This document shows positions 1-6,453 of a stretch of 23,865 nt of DNA, piece after piece. The stretch is from CAZFDT01 sp964518335 (GTDB lineage Bacteria; Planctomycetota; Phycisphaerae; Phycisphaerales; Phycisphaeraceae). A program made the translations under genes and the position numbers. The stretch's first letter is position 1. Each line of letters begins with the position of its first letter. The notes under the pieces are model-generated. The model was not told where the DNA came from and did no database searches. It saw only the letters and a program-made list of their open reading frames with translations. The stretch is from the NCBI GenBank assembly GCA_964518335.1, contig CAZFDT010000078.1, positions 1 to 23,865 of the forward strand. Direction: 5' to 3'.

Positions 1-2
1 TG

Positions 3-698
3 CGCGTCTGCACCGAAGGCCGCAACTGGTTCGAGACCGATTTCCCCAACTGGCTCGCCGGCGCCGGCAAGCCCTTGGACACGTGGAAGCGGTCCAGTGA
101 GCATGGGTCGTGGATCATCGAGTCGCTGGAGACCGGCCGCGTCTATCGGGGCCACTTCAACGTGCGCAACCGTGGCGTGATCGCCAATCTCCCGGCCGAC
201 TGCATCATCGAGGCGCCCGGGTTCGTCGATCGCTTCGGCATCAACATGGTCGAAGGGCTGCAGTTGCCCCAGGCCTGCGCCGCCACGTGCGTGGCCAGCG
301 TCAACGTGCAGCGCATGAGCAAGGACGCTGCAGTGACCGGGGACGTGACGCTGCTCAAGCAGGCGATGCTGCACGATCCCCTGGTGGCGGCCGTGTGCAA
401 CCCCGAGGAGGTGTGGCAGATGGCCGACGAGATGCTCGTCGCCCAGGCCCAGTGGCTGCCCAACTACCGCAGGCTGGATATCGAGGCAGCCCGTCAGCGC
501 CTGGCCAGACCAGCCGTCAAGACCCGGCCGTGGACCGGCTCGGCCCGCCTCAAGATCAAGACCGTGACCGAGCTGCGCAAGGCCAAGGACGCCAGCGTCC
601 TCGCCGCCGACAAGGCCGCCGCTCAGCGCGCCCGGGACGCCGTCCAAGTCCGCGGCTCCGCGGTTGCCGGCGGGTCGAGGCGTCGCAAGTCGGCGTAA
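3..698 (+). CDS. GH4 family alpha-galactosidase/alpha-glucosidase, C-terminal part (5' end outside window)
   Basis: The 231 visible residues match the C-terminal half of glycoside hydrolase family 4 (MelA/AglA-like). These enzymes hydrolyse alpha-glycosides by an NAD+- and Mn2+-dependent redox elimination mechanism, usually in the cytoplasm. Seen directly are the family block SWIIESLETGRVYRGHFNVRN and the following 'NLPADCIIEAPGFVDRFGI' stretch, then the helical 'LLKQAMLHDPLVAAVCNPEEVWQMADEML' block. Family proteins are about 430-480 residues, so roughly half lies left of the window and the cofactor-binding N-terminus cannot be checked. After the helical block comes a Lys/Ala/Arg-rich tail of about 60 residues that is not typical of the family. 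It is convergent with the pterin dehydratase, 24 bases away. Substrate (galactoside or glucoside) is not decidable from this part. Confidence 0.85.
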   Translation, partial: RVCTEGRNWFETDFPNWLAGAGKPLDTWKRSSEHGSWIIESLETGRVYRGHFNVRNRGVIANLPADCIIEAPGFVDRFGINMVEGLQLPQACAATCVASVNVQRMSKDAAVTGDVTLLKQAMLHDPLVAAVCNPEEVWQMADEMLVAQAQWLPNYRRLDIEAARQRLARPAVKTRPWTGSARLKIKTVTELRKAKDASVLAADKAAAQRARDAVQVRGSAVAGGSRRRKSA

Positions 699-722
699 TG
701 CCGCGCTGCGGTTGCCTGGCGC

Positions 723-1013
723 TCATACCCAGCTCAGGTGGTTGATCGCGCGGGCCAGGTCCACGTCCTTCTGCGTCACCTTGCCGCCGGCGTCGTGCGT
801 GCTCAGCGATAGCTTCACCGTGCGATAGACGTTGAATATCTCCGGGTGATGGTTCATCGCCTCGGCCTCGAATCCCACGCGCACGAGGAAGCTCATCGCC
901 TCCCGAAAGTGCTTGAACGTGAACGTCCGCGCGAGCTTGTCACTCTCGCGCGACCAGCCGGGCAGGTCCTTGAGCGCTGCAGTGATCTGTTCCGACGATA
1001 GCGGCTTGGCCAT
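723..1013 (-). CDS. Pterin-4a-carbinolamine dehydratase
   Basis: This 96-residue protein dehydrates 4a-hydroxytetrahydropterin to quinonoid dihydropterin, the recycling step after aromatic amino acid hydroxylases. Bacterial homologues also occur without such hydroxylases and may act on molybdopterin or other pterins. The active-site block EAMNHHPEIFNVY (residues 51-63, His55-His56-Pro57) and a second His at position 92 in the C-terminal 'RAINHL' match the family, and the length is normal. I chose the ATG at 1013 over the in-frame ATG at 1031 because AGGAG (1021-1025) lies 7 bases before it. It is the last gene of a minus-strand series. No aromatic hydroxylase is visible, so the substrate pterin is unknown. 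Confidence 0.9.
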   Translation of the reverse strand: MAKPLSSEQITAALKDLPGWSRESDKLARTFTFKHFREAMSFLVRVGFEAEAMNHHPEIFNVYRTVKLSLSTHDAGGKVTQKDVDLARAINHLSWV

Positions 1014-1110
1014 GGCGATTCTCCTGGGCATAGGGCGTCCATCGCATCATAGCGCCGCCCTCGTTCAGACGTGCGCGTCATGTGATGCCCCGTGTGTCAG
1101 TTCGTGGCCC
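1014..1110. other. Short intergenic region upstream of the pterin dehydratase
   Basis: The region is 97 bases long. It carries the pterin dehydratase ribosome binding site at 1021-1025. On the minus strand there is a TATGAT hexamer about 35 bases before that start, without a convincing -35. I see no terminator hairpin after the small membrane protein gene, so read-through is possible. Confidence 0.4.
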
Positions 1111-1332
1111 TCACTCCTCGAAGTCCATTGAGATCGGCAGGTATCCGCGGCGGCCCAGGCGGTGCAGGATCAGCCCGTACGCGGGGCACGTCAACAGCAG
1201 CAGCAACGCCGCCGCCAGCCGCGACGCGACGCCCGGCGACAGCGCCACGACGCATGCCGCCAGCACCCACACCGGCCAACGCGCCGGCTCGCACACCAGC
1301 CCGTGGGACGTCGCCTGCACACGTTCAGACAT
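1111..1332 (-). CDS. Small hydrophobic membrane protein, function unknown
   Basis: This is a 73-residue protein starting at the ATG at 1332. That start lies inside the last codons of the creatininase gene, with an 8-base overlap and a different frame, so translational coupling is likely. Residues about 19-37 (PVWVLAACVVALSPGV) and 38-56 (RLAAALLLLLTCPAYGL) are hydrophobic and could form one hairpin of two short membrane helices. A basic and acidic tail ending MDFEE follows. I do not recognise the family. The overlap, the codon-compatible GC pattern and the clear hydrophobic block support a real gene, but a fortuitous frame is not excluded, because the same frame stays open antiparallel through the creatininase gene. 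Its partner is presumably the amidohydrolase directly upstream. Confidence 0.5.
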   Translation of the reverse strand: MSERVQATSHGLVCEPARWPVWVLAACVVALSPGVASRLAAALLLLLTCPAYGLILHRLGRRGYLPISMDFEE

Positions 1333-2095
1333 ACGGCAGGTCCCCCTTCTTCGCCGCCGACATGCCCACCAGTACGTCGGCCAGCGCCGCAGTGATGGCG
1401 TCGAAGTAGGTGCGGCCCTTGTCGGCGGTGGCACGGCGCGGGTCTCCCGAGCCGGTGTCGGGATGGCTCTGCGACCACGGCCGCGGCGTCCACACGCCCG
1501 GCTGATCCAGCCCGGCGACATCGAACGGCACGCGCGACCCGTCCCCGGCGTGCTGCAGTTGCACACATTCGGGGCACAGGTGCAGGAGCAGGCTCGTCTC
1601 CATCTCGTCCCCATGGTCGCCCGGCGCGTCGAACGTGCTGGTCCGCGCGTCGGGCTGCAGCTGCCAGAAGTTGACGACGACGATGAGCGAGCCGGTCTGC
1701 CGCACCAGGTCGCGGACCATGGGTTTGAACTCGTTGCCGCCGTGGGCGTTGAGGAGGACGAGCCGGTCGATGCCCTGGGCGGCCAGCGACTCGACGACGT
1801 CGCGAAGGATGCCCGTGGCGGTGTCGGTGCCGATGCTGATGGTGGCGACCTGGTCGAGCTGTTGGGAGTCGTTGCCGAAGGGAATGGTGGGCAGGACGAT
1901 GGGTCTGGCGCCGCGCGCTGTCGCCAGTTCGGCGGCGTGTTGGGCCAGGGCGGTCGCCTCGATCGTGTCGGTTCCGTAGGGCAGGTGATAGTTGTGCGCC
2001 TCGGTCGCGCCCCAGGGCAGGACGGCGACGTTGGGCCGATACTCGCGGAGCTGGCGGTAGTTGGCTTCGTGCAGGATGAACGGGCGTGGAGGCAT
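1325..2095 (-). CDS. Creatininase-family amidohydrolase
   Basis: This 256-residue member of the creatinine amidohydrolase superfamily is a binuclear metal enzyme that opens cyclic amides or removes formamide groups. Relatives include creatininase, the mycofactocin peptidase MftE and the FAPy deformylase ArfB. The metal-site pattern is intact: WGATEAHNYHLPYGTD gives Glu32, His34 and Asp43, LLNAHGGNE gives His118 and Glu122, and GDHGDEMETS gives His161 and Glu164. The start at 2095 has AGGGA 9 bases upstream. An in-frame extension to 2179 would run into the AMMECR1 gene. It sits 50 bases after AmmeMemoRadiSam protein A and overlaps the small membrane gene downstream. The exact substrate cannot be read from the sequence, and creatinine itself is only one possibility. 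Confidence 0.88.
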   Translation of the reverse strand: MPPRPFILHEANYRQLREYRPNVAVLPWGATEAHNYHLPYGTDTIEATALAQHAAELATARGARPIVLPTIPFGNDSQQLDQVATISIGTDTATGILRDVVESLAAQGIDRLVLLNAHGGNEFKPMVRDLVRQTGSLIVVVNFWQLQPDARTSTFDAPGDHGDEMETSLLLHLCPECVQLQHAGDGSRVPFDVAGLDQPGVWTPRPWSQSHPDTGSGDPRRATADKGRTYFDAITAALADVLVGMSAAKKGDLPYV

Positions 2096-2145
2096 GGCGT
2101 TGTCCCTGGCGTGCGTGGAGGCATCATACGACAACGCCGAGGCGG

Positions 2146-2730
2146 TCACCCGATGGACTGGGCGGTGTAGCGGTACCACTGCAGCGTGGGCGACCAGTGG
2201 TCGGGCGGGAGGCCGGCCTTGATCTTAAGCTGCGTGACGAAGTCGCGTGGGTCGGGGAGCTTGTCCCATACGGCTGGCAGAAACGTGCCCCGTCGGCCCA
2301 GGGCCTCGTCCTCGAGCACCACGCCGTCGATCCCCGGCCGGAGTTGGCGGATCAGGTCGGCTTCGTCGTCGGCGTGCAGGGGCTGGGGCGGGGTGAGCAC
2401 GGAAATGTGAATGTCCAGGAACGGCAGGTCCTCGCGTGCGATGGGCTCGAAGCGCGGGTCCTCGAAGGCGGCTCCGAACGCGCAGCGGGCGACCTCGGCG
2501 ACGAGGGGCCGCGCCGGCTCGATGGTGCCGATGCACCCGTGCAGTTCGCCTCCGACGTGCAGCGTGACGAACGCGGCGCGGGTCTGGGCCAGTGCGGGGT
2601 CGTGGTCGGCGGGGTCGATCGGCATCGGCCGGCCGGTGCGCAGGCCGCTCTCCACCGCCGCGCGAGCCAACTGCAGCAGCGTCTGCTGCTGGGCGTCGGT
2701 GAACGCGAGGGTGGCGGTGGCGTCATGCAA
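2146..2730 (-). CDS. amrA: AmmeMemoRadiSam system protein A (AMMECR1 domain)
   Basis: This 194-residue AMMECR1-domain protein carries the signature ELHGCIGTIEP (residues 62-72; family consensus L-R-G-C-I-G) and the downstream 'FEDPRFEPI...EDLPFLDIHISVL' block. AMMECR1 proteins are found fused or adjacent to Memo proteins and to a radical SAM enzyme, the AmmeMemoRadiSam system, whose chemistry is still poorly defined. No ATG or GTG fits this frame near the N-terminus, so I use TTG at 2730. That start overlaps the end of the protein B gene by 8 bases and implies coupled translation. An ATG at 2726 exists but is out of frame. The creatininase gene follows after 50 bases. Confidence 0.88.
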   Translation of the reverse strand: MHDATATLAFTDAQQQTLLQLARAAVESGLRTGRPMPIDPADHDPALAQTRAAFVTLHVGGELHGCIGTIEPARPLVAEVARCAFGAAFEDPRFEPIAREDLPFLDIHISVLTPPQPLHADDEADLIRQLRPGIDGVVLEDEALGRRGTFLPAVWDKLPDPRDFVTQLKIKAGLPPDHWSPTLQWYRYTAQSIG

Positions 2731-3559
2731 AAGCGAAGGCTCCGTAGCCGACGACGCTGTCGCGCGGGCCGGCGGTGTCGCCGCTGGTGCGCAGGTCCAG
2801 CGTCCGGGCGGACCATCCCCGCGACGCGGCGCACTGCAGCAGCGCCTGGATTGCCAGCCGTCCGCACGCCTGGACGGATCCGATCGACTCGGGGTCCAGC
2901 CGCTCGATCGCGTCGGCGGTGGCGCGGTCCAGTCGCCGCGCCGCGGCGTTGTCCAGGTAATGCGACAGGTCCGAACTCACCGCGATGAGCGTGTCGTCGG
3001 TCCACAACCGATCCAGCACCGCGGCGATGTCGCCCGGCTCGGCGTCGCCGAAGACCAGGGGCACGTAGGCGAACGATCCCAGGACGAGCTGCAGGAAGGG
3101 CAGGTGCGTCTCCAGGGCGTGCTCCTGGGCGTGGGCGGCGTCGAAGCGCCGCACGCGGGGCAACTGCAGCGCCGTCGCCACCGCGTCGCAATCCACCGCC
3201 ACCTCGCCCAGCGGCGTGGCAAACGCCGCCACGTCCGCGTCGGGCGCCGCCACGCCGTCGAACGCCACCCGGTGCGACGGGCCAATGTTCACCACGCGGC
3301 GCACTTGCCCCCGCCGCGCCCCCACCGCCGCGAACGCCGTCCCGGCGACCGGGCCCGAATACACATACCCCGCGTGCGGCGCAATCACCGCCATCGCCCC
3401 GCCCCGCCGCCACGCCTCGTCCAGACGCGCTGCGCCGGCGTCGAGCATCTGCGTCACCATCGCCCGCAACGTCTCCGCCCGACCGGGATAGAACATCCCC
3501 GCCACTGCAGGCGCCCGCACCCGGTCAGTCGTCAGGCCATGTGCCGCGGTACGGGCCAT
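2723..3559 (-). CDS. amrB: AmmeMemoRadiSam system protein B (Memo family)
   Basis: This 278-residue Memo-family protein has the fold of class III extradiol dioxygenases. The putative metal-site residues are visible: APHAGYVYSG (His62), NIGPSHRVAFDG (His96), EHALETHLPFLQ (His147, His152), SSDLSHY (His200) and ACGRLAI (Cys232, the position of the conserved Cys in human MEMO1). Human MEMO1 binds redox metals, whereas the bacterial role is unknown. The start is ATG 3559 with GGAGG (complement of 3565-3569) 5 bases upstream. It is the first gene of the minus-strand series and overlaps protein A by 8 bases. The third component, the radical SAM enzyme, is absent from the window. Confidence 0.9.
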   Translation of the reverse strand: MARTAAHGLTTDRVRAPAVAGMFYPGRAETLRAMVTQMLDAGAARLDEAWRRGGAMAVIAPHAGYVYSGPVAGTAFAAVGARRGQVRRVVNIGPSHRVAFDGVAAPDADVAAFATPLGEVAVDCDAVATALQLPRVRRFDAAHAQEHALETHLPFLQLVLGSFAYVPLVFGDAEPGDIAAVLDRLWTDDTLIAVSSDLSHYLDNAAARRLDRATADAIERLDPESIGSVQACGRLAIQALLQCAASRGWSARTLDLRTSGDTAGPRDSVVGYGAFAFA

Positions 3560-3739
3560 GCCGGCCTCCGCTCACAACGACGGGACATCCCCCAGTCATA
3601 TCCTATCCGCCCCACCCCCCAGGCCGCACCCCCTGTTACGGAATGACGGCCTGCCCGCTCCTGAAATCAGTTCCAGACGACGTGCACGACATCGTCGCCC
3701 CGCAGCGTGCGGGCGATGTCGGGGTCAGGCACCAAAAAA
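3560..3739. other. Intergenic region between the amrB start and the beta-repeat protein terminator
   Basis: It contains the amrB ribosome binding site at 3565-3569 and the T-tract of the upstream gene's terminator at 3734-3739. A 21-codon minus-strand frame (GTG 3732 to TGA 3667) ends in DDVVHVVWN and looks protein-like. It starts immediately after a terminator and has no ribosome binding site, so I do not call it a gene. I see no convincing promoter for amrB. Confidence 0.4.
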
Positions 3740-3768
3740 CCGGCGCGAGGGCTGCACCCTCGCGCCGG
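3734..3768 (-). terminator. Rho-independent terminator of the PEP-CTERM/beta-repeat gene
   Basis: A perfect 12-base-pair stem (CCGGCGCGAGGG at 3740-3751 with its exact complement at 3757-3768) encloses the 5-base loop CTGCA. On the minus strand it is followed immediately by six T (3739-3734). It lies 33 bases after the stop codon of the minus-strand gene ending at 3801, so it almost certainly ends that transcript and insulates it from amrB. Confidence 0.92.
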
Positions 3769-3800
3769 GGTAGTCATGCGACAGTTGCCTGCCCGGTGGG

Positions 3801-6143
3801 TCATTGCGACCGCCCACGGCGGCGGAGCATCGCCGCGGCGCTCAGTGCCAGGATGGCGATGGAGCCGGGCTCAGGAATGACAATGAGGTTGACTTGACCG
3901 GTGGTGCCCGTGTCGATGGCGAAGCTCAAGCCGCTGGCCAGCGCGGGCATGGTGCCCAGGGCGAGGGTGTTGTCGGTGAGCGAGCCGGTGTAGTTGATGA
4001 GCTGCCACTGGTCGCCCGCGGTGGCGCCGGCGAACGATCCGAGGGCATCGACGTTGAGCGTGCCGTCGAGCGTGAGGTTGGTGACCTGGTCGATCAGGTC
4101 GTTGACGCCGCCGCCGACGGTGAGGTCGGTGCCGTCGAGTTCAAAGTCGAGGATCGAGCCGCTGTTGAGCGTGAGGGCGTTAAGGATGGTGAGCGTGCCG
4201 GGGCTGGTGCCGGGGGCGAGGGTGGCGGTATTGACGACGACGGTGCCGCGGATGGTGCCGCTGCCGCCGAGGGTGCCGCCGTTGACGGTGATGGGGCTGG
4301 TATTGCTACCTGCAGTCGCACCGCCGTTAACGAGTAGTGTGCCGGCGGTGACGACCGTGGTACTGCTATAGGTGTTGTCGGCGGCAAGCACCAGCGTGCC
4401 GGAGCCGAGCTTGGTGAGGTTCGTTGCGGCGTTGCCGCCGCTGACCAAGCCGTTGAGAGTAAGCACGGTGTTGGCTGTCGTAACGTCAAACGTACCGCCC
4501 GCAGTGGTCTGCGTGGCGAGTGAGAACGGCCGGTTCGTGCTGGCGCTGCTGCCCGTATATTTGAGCGTGCCGACCGCGTTGGTACTGCCCATGACGACAG
4601 CACCGCTGCCGGCACCCAGCGGCTGATTGATGCCCGTGTTGGCCACGGTGGGAACCGACAATGTGCCGGCGAAGATGGTCATGGTGCCGGTCATGTTGCT
4701 GTTGCCGAGGATCACAAGTGTTCCGTCGCCTCGTTTCGAGAGTCCGTTGGTCGCGGTATTGAAGGTGATGTTTCCGCCGAGAGTCAGCGTTGCGTTTCCA
4801 TTCATCGTCCAGATCTTGGTGGCGTTGTTGTTCACGGCAGTGACAGCGCCCGTGCCCAAGTTCAGGTCGTTGCTACCACCAAAAGTAAAGTTGCTTTCAA
4901 TACTGATGACGTTGTTGTTGGCGAGTGTCACGGGGGAGCCGCTGGTGTTGTCAATGATGTGCGTGTTTGCGCCGCTGGCAGCTAGGGTCAGCGTACCGGT
5001 GCCTAACGCCGTGTTGCTGTTCACGTTCAGCGTGCCCCCATTGATCATCAGGGTGGTTCCGCCTGCGTATGTATTGTTTCCAGAGAGAGTCAGCGTGCCT
5101 GCGCCACTCTTGCTGACCGCGCCGTTGGAGAGGTTGGCTGAGATCAGGGCGCTGACGCCGGCGCCGCTGCCCAGGCCGTGCGTGTTGCCGCCCAGGTCCA
5201 CGTTGCCGCCCTGGACGGTGTTGACACCGCTGCTGAAGGCGAACCCGCCGCCGGCGAAGGTGAGCGTGCCGGTGCCGCTGTTGGTGACGGTGCCGCCGTT
5301 CATCGTCACGCCGGCGTTGAACGTCTGGTTGAACCCGTTGAGGTCCCACTCGCCGTCGGCGTTGATGGTGTTGCCGCCATTGACGCTGGCCTGATCATCG
5401 CCTTGGAAGCGGAGGACCGCCGAGCCTGCGGCGCCGGCGCCGTCGCCCACGACGAATCCGGAGATCGGCGTGGTGCCCGAACCGTTGGCCACGATCGTGC
5501 CGTCGTTGATCGTCGTGCCGCCGATGACGTTGTTGCCCGAGAGGGTCCAGGTGCCGCTGCCGTTTTTGACGATGCTCAGGAAGCCGCCGCTGTTGATGTT
5601 GCCGGCGATGGTGCCGCCCGTGCCGGTGCCGTCGAGCGTGAGGTTGCCCAAGCCGCCGATGTAGCTCATGTTGTTGACGACGGTCAGCGCGTTGGCCGAG
5701 TTGTTGGTCCAGGTCTGCGGGTTGAGCAGGACAAAGCCCAGACTCTCGCCCGCGGTATTGGAGCCGATGGTCACGTCGCCCGCGCCCGAGTTGACGGTGA
5801 TGCCGCCGGTGTCGAGGTTCATGCCGTGGTCGGCGGGGCTGCCGTGAAGGGTGGTCGTGCCGCTGTTGCTGAACACCAGGCCCAGGGCCGACTGCACCGC
5901 GCCCAGGTCGATGATCTGGTTGACCGCGTCGTTGCCGCTGCGGTTGAAGTGTGCGGTGTCGAGTGCGCCCGGCACCGCGCCGGGGTCGGGCGTGTCGTTG
6001 GTCGAGTCGGTGGACCAGTTGGCGGTGCTGTTCCACGTGCCGTCGCCGCCGTCGTAGTAGAGGTCAGCCGACCAGGCCGATGTGGCGGTGAAGGTGATCA
6101 GGGCCAACCCAGTCAGACAGCGAGCCATCTTGAGTGCGTTCAC
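3801..6143 (-). CDS. Secreted autotransporter-type beta-repeat protein with PEP-CTERM anchor
   Basis: This is a 780-residue exported surface or extracellular protein. Residues 1-26 are a signal peptide (MNALKMARCLTGLALITF then TATSAWSA). Next comes a WNSTANWSTDS motif common at the N-terminus of planctomycete repeat proteins. The body consists of many autotransporter-associated beta-strand (PATR) repeats of the form G-x-GTLTLSGNNTYxGGTTxxxGTLxVNG, for example GAGTLTLSGNNTYAGGTT and GSGTLVLAADNTYSSTT. The C-terminus is a PEP-CTERM signal: IPEPGS, a hydrophobic helix IAILALSAAAML, then RRRGRSQ. There is no outer-membrane beta-barrel, so it is not a true autotransporter. I chose GTG 6143 because GGGAGG sits 9 bases upstream; ATG 6128 is the alternative. 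The open frame to 6434 has no ribosome binding site. It may be a beta-helical matrix or glycan-binding protein. Its closeness to the glycan operon is suggestive only. Confidence 0.88.
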   Translation of the reverse strand: MNALKMARCLTGLALITFTATSAWSADLYYDGGDGTWNSTANWSTDSTNDTPDPGAVPGALDTAHFNRSGNDAVNQIIDLGAVQSALGLVFSNSGTTTLHGSPADHGMNLDTGGITVNSGAGDVTIGSNTAGESLGFVLLNPQTWTNNSANALTVVNNMSYIGGLGNLTLDGTGTGGTIAGNINSGGFLSIVKNGSGTWTLSGNNVIGGTTINDGTIVANGSGTTPISGFVVGDGAGAAGSAVLRFQGDDQASVNGGNTINADGEWDLNGFNQTFNAGVTMNGGTVTNSGTGTLTFAGGGFAFSSGVNTVQGGNVDLGGNTHGLGSGAGVSALISANLSNGAVSKSGAGTLTLSGNNTYAGGTTLMINGGTLNVNSNTALGTGTLTLAASGANTHIIDNTSGSPVTLANNNVISIESNFTFGGSNDLNLGTGAVTAVNNNATKIWTMNGNATLTLGGNITFNTATNGLSKRGDGTLVILGNSNMTGTMTIFAGTLSVPTVANTGINQPLGAGSGAVVMGSTNAVGTLKYTGSSASTNRPFSLATQTTAGGTFDVTTANTVLTLNGLVSGGNAATNLTKLGSGTLVLAADNTYSSTTVVTAGTLLVNGGATAGSNTSPITVNGGTLGGSGTIRGTVVVNTATLAPGTSPGTLTILNALTLNSGSILDFELDGTDLTVGGGVNDLIDQVTNLTLDGTLNVDALGSFAGATAGDQWQLINYTGSLTDNTLALGTMPALASGLSFAIDTGTTGQVNLIVIPEPGSIAILALSAAAMLRRRGRSQ

Positions 6144-6453
6144 GTGTGAAGTCCTCCCATGGTGTTGCGCAGTGATGTTGCCGTGCGATAAAGGATGACA
6201 CAGGGGCCGCATACGAAGGGCAAGGCCGCCCCCGTGCTGCATGCGAACAACACATACCGTTCTGGACCGCGACCGAGCAAAGGCTATCTCCCAAAGACCT
6301 GCAATGGCTGCCGCGAACCGAGATGCACTGGCGAAGCGCTCGGGCATCCCCTTGGCAGGCCCCCGGCGCGGCCCCGGACCCGTCCGACTTAAACTTATCG
6401 TATAGTCATTTGCGGATTCCGCAAGAGGGTCCAAGCAAAAAAGTTAAAAATCG
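6144..6453. other. 310-base intergenic region: leader and promoter of the beta-repeat gene
   Basis: No gene is supported here, although the downstream minus frame stays open through most of it. It holds the GGGAGG ribosome binding site for GTG 6143, a long potential 5' leader, and at 6390-6450 an AT-rich patch unlike the GC-rich surroundings. That patch carries a palindrome and a candidate promoter (separate entry). After the GH20 stop codon the minus strand is T-rich but forms no hairpin, so partial read-through from the operon is possible. Confidence 0.5.
6397..6424 (-). promoter_or_regulatory. Candidate promoter with overlapping palindromic operator
   Basis: On the minus strand TTGCGG (6424-6419) and TACGAT (6402-6397) are spaced by 16 bases, a plausible -35/-10 pair for the beta-repeat gene. 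The -35 lies inside a palindrome with 7-base arms, TTGCGGATTCCGCAA (6410-6424), which could bind a dimeric regulator. The -10 match is only 4 of 6. Confidence 0.35.

Noticed and set aside
699..722. Small GCCGC/GCGGT hairpin between the convergent GH4 and pterin dehydratase genes
   Set aside because: The stem is only 4-5 base pairs with no T-run, too weak to call a terminator.
1082..2170. 362-codon open frame on the + strand
   Set aside because: It is antisense to the creatininase gene, whose metal motifs are intact on the other strand.
3667..3732. 21-codon minus-strand frame ending in DDVVHVVWN
   Set aside because: It starts right after a strong terminator, lacks a ribosome binding site and is too short to support.
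6144..6434. N-terminal extension of the beta-repeat protein to 6434
   Set aside because: There is no ribosome binding site, and a clear signal peptide begins at GTG 6143 with GGGAGG upstream. The extension would bury the signal peptide.
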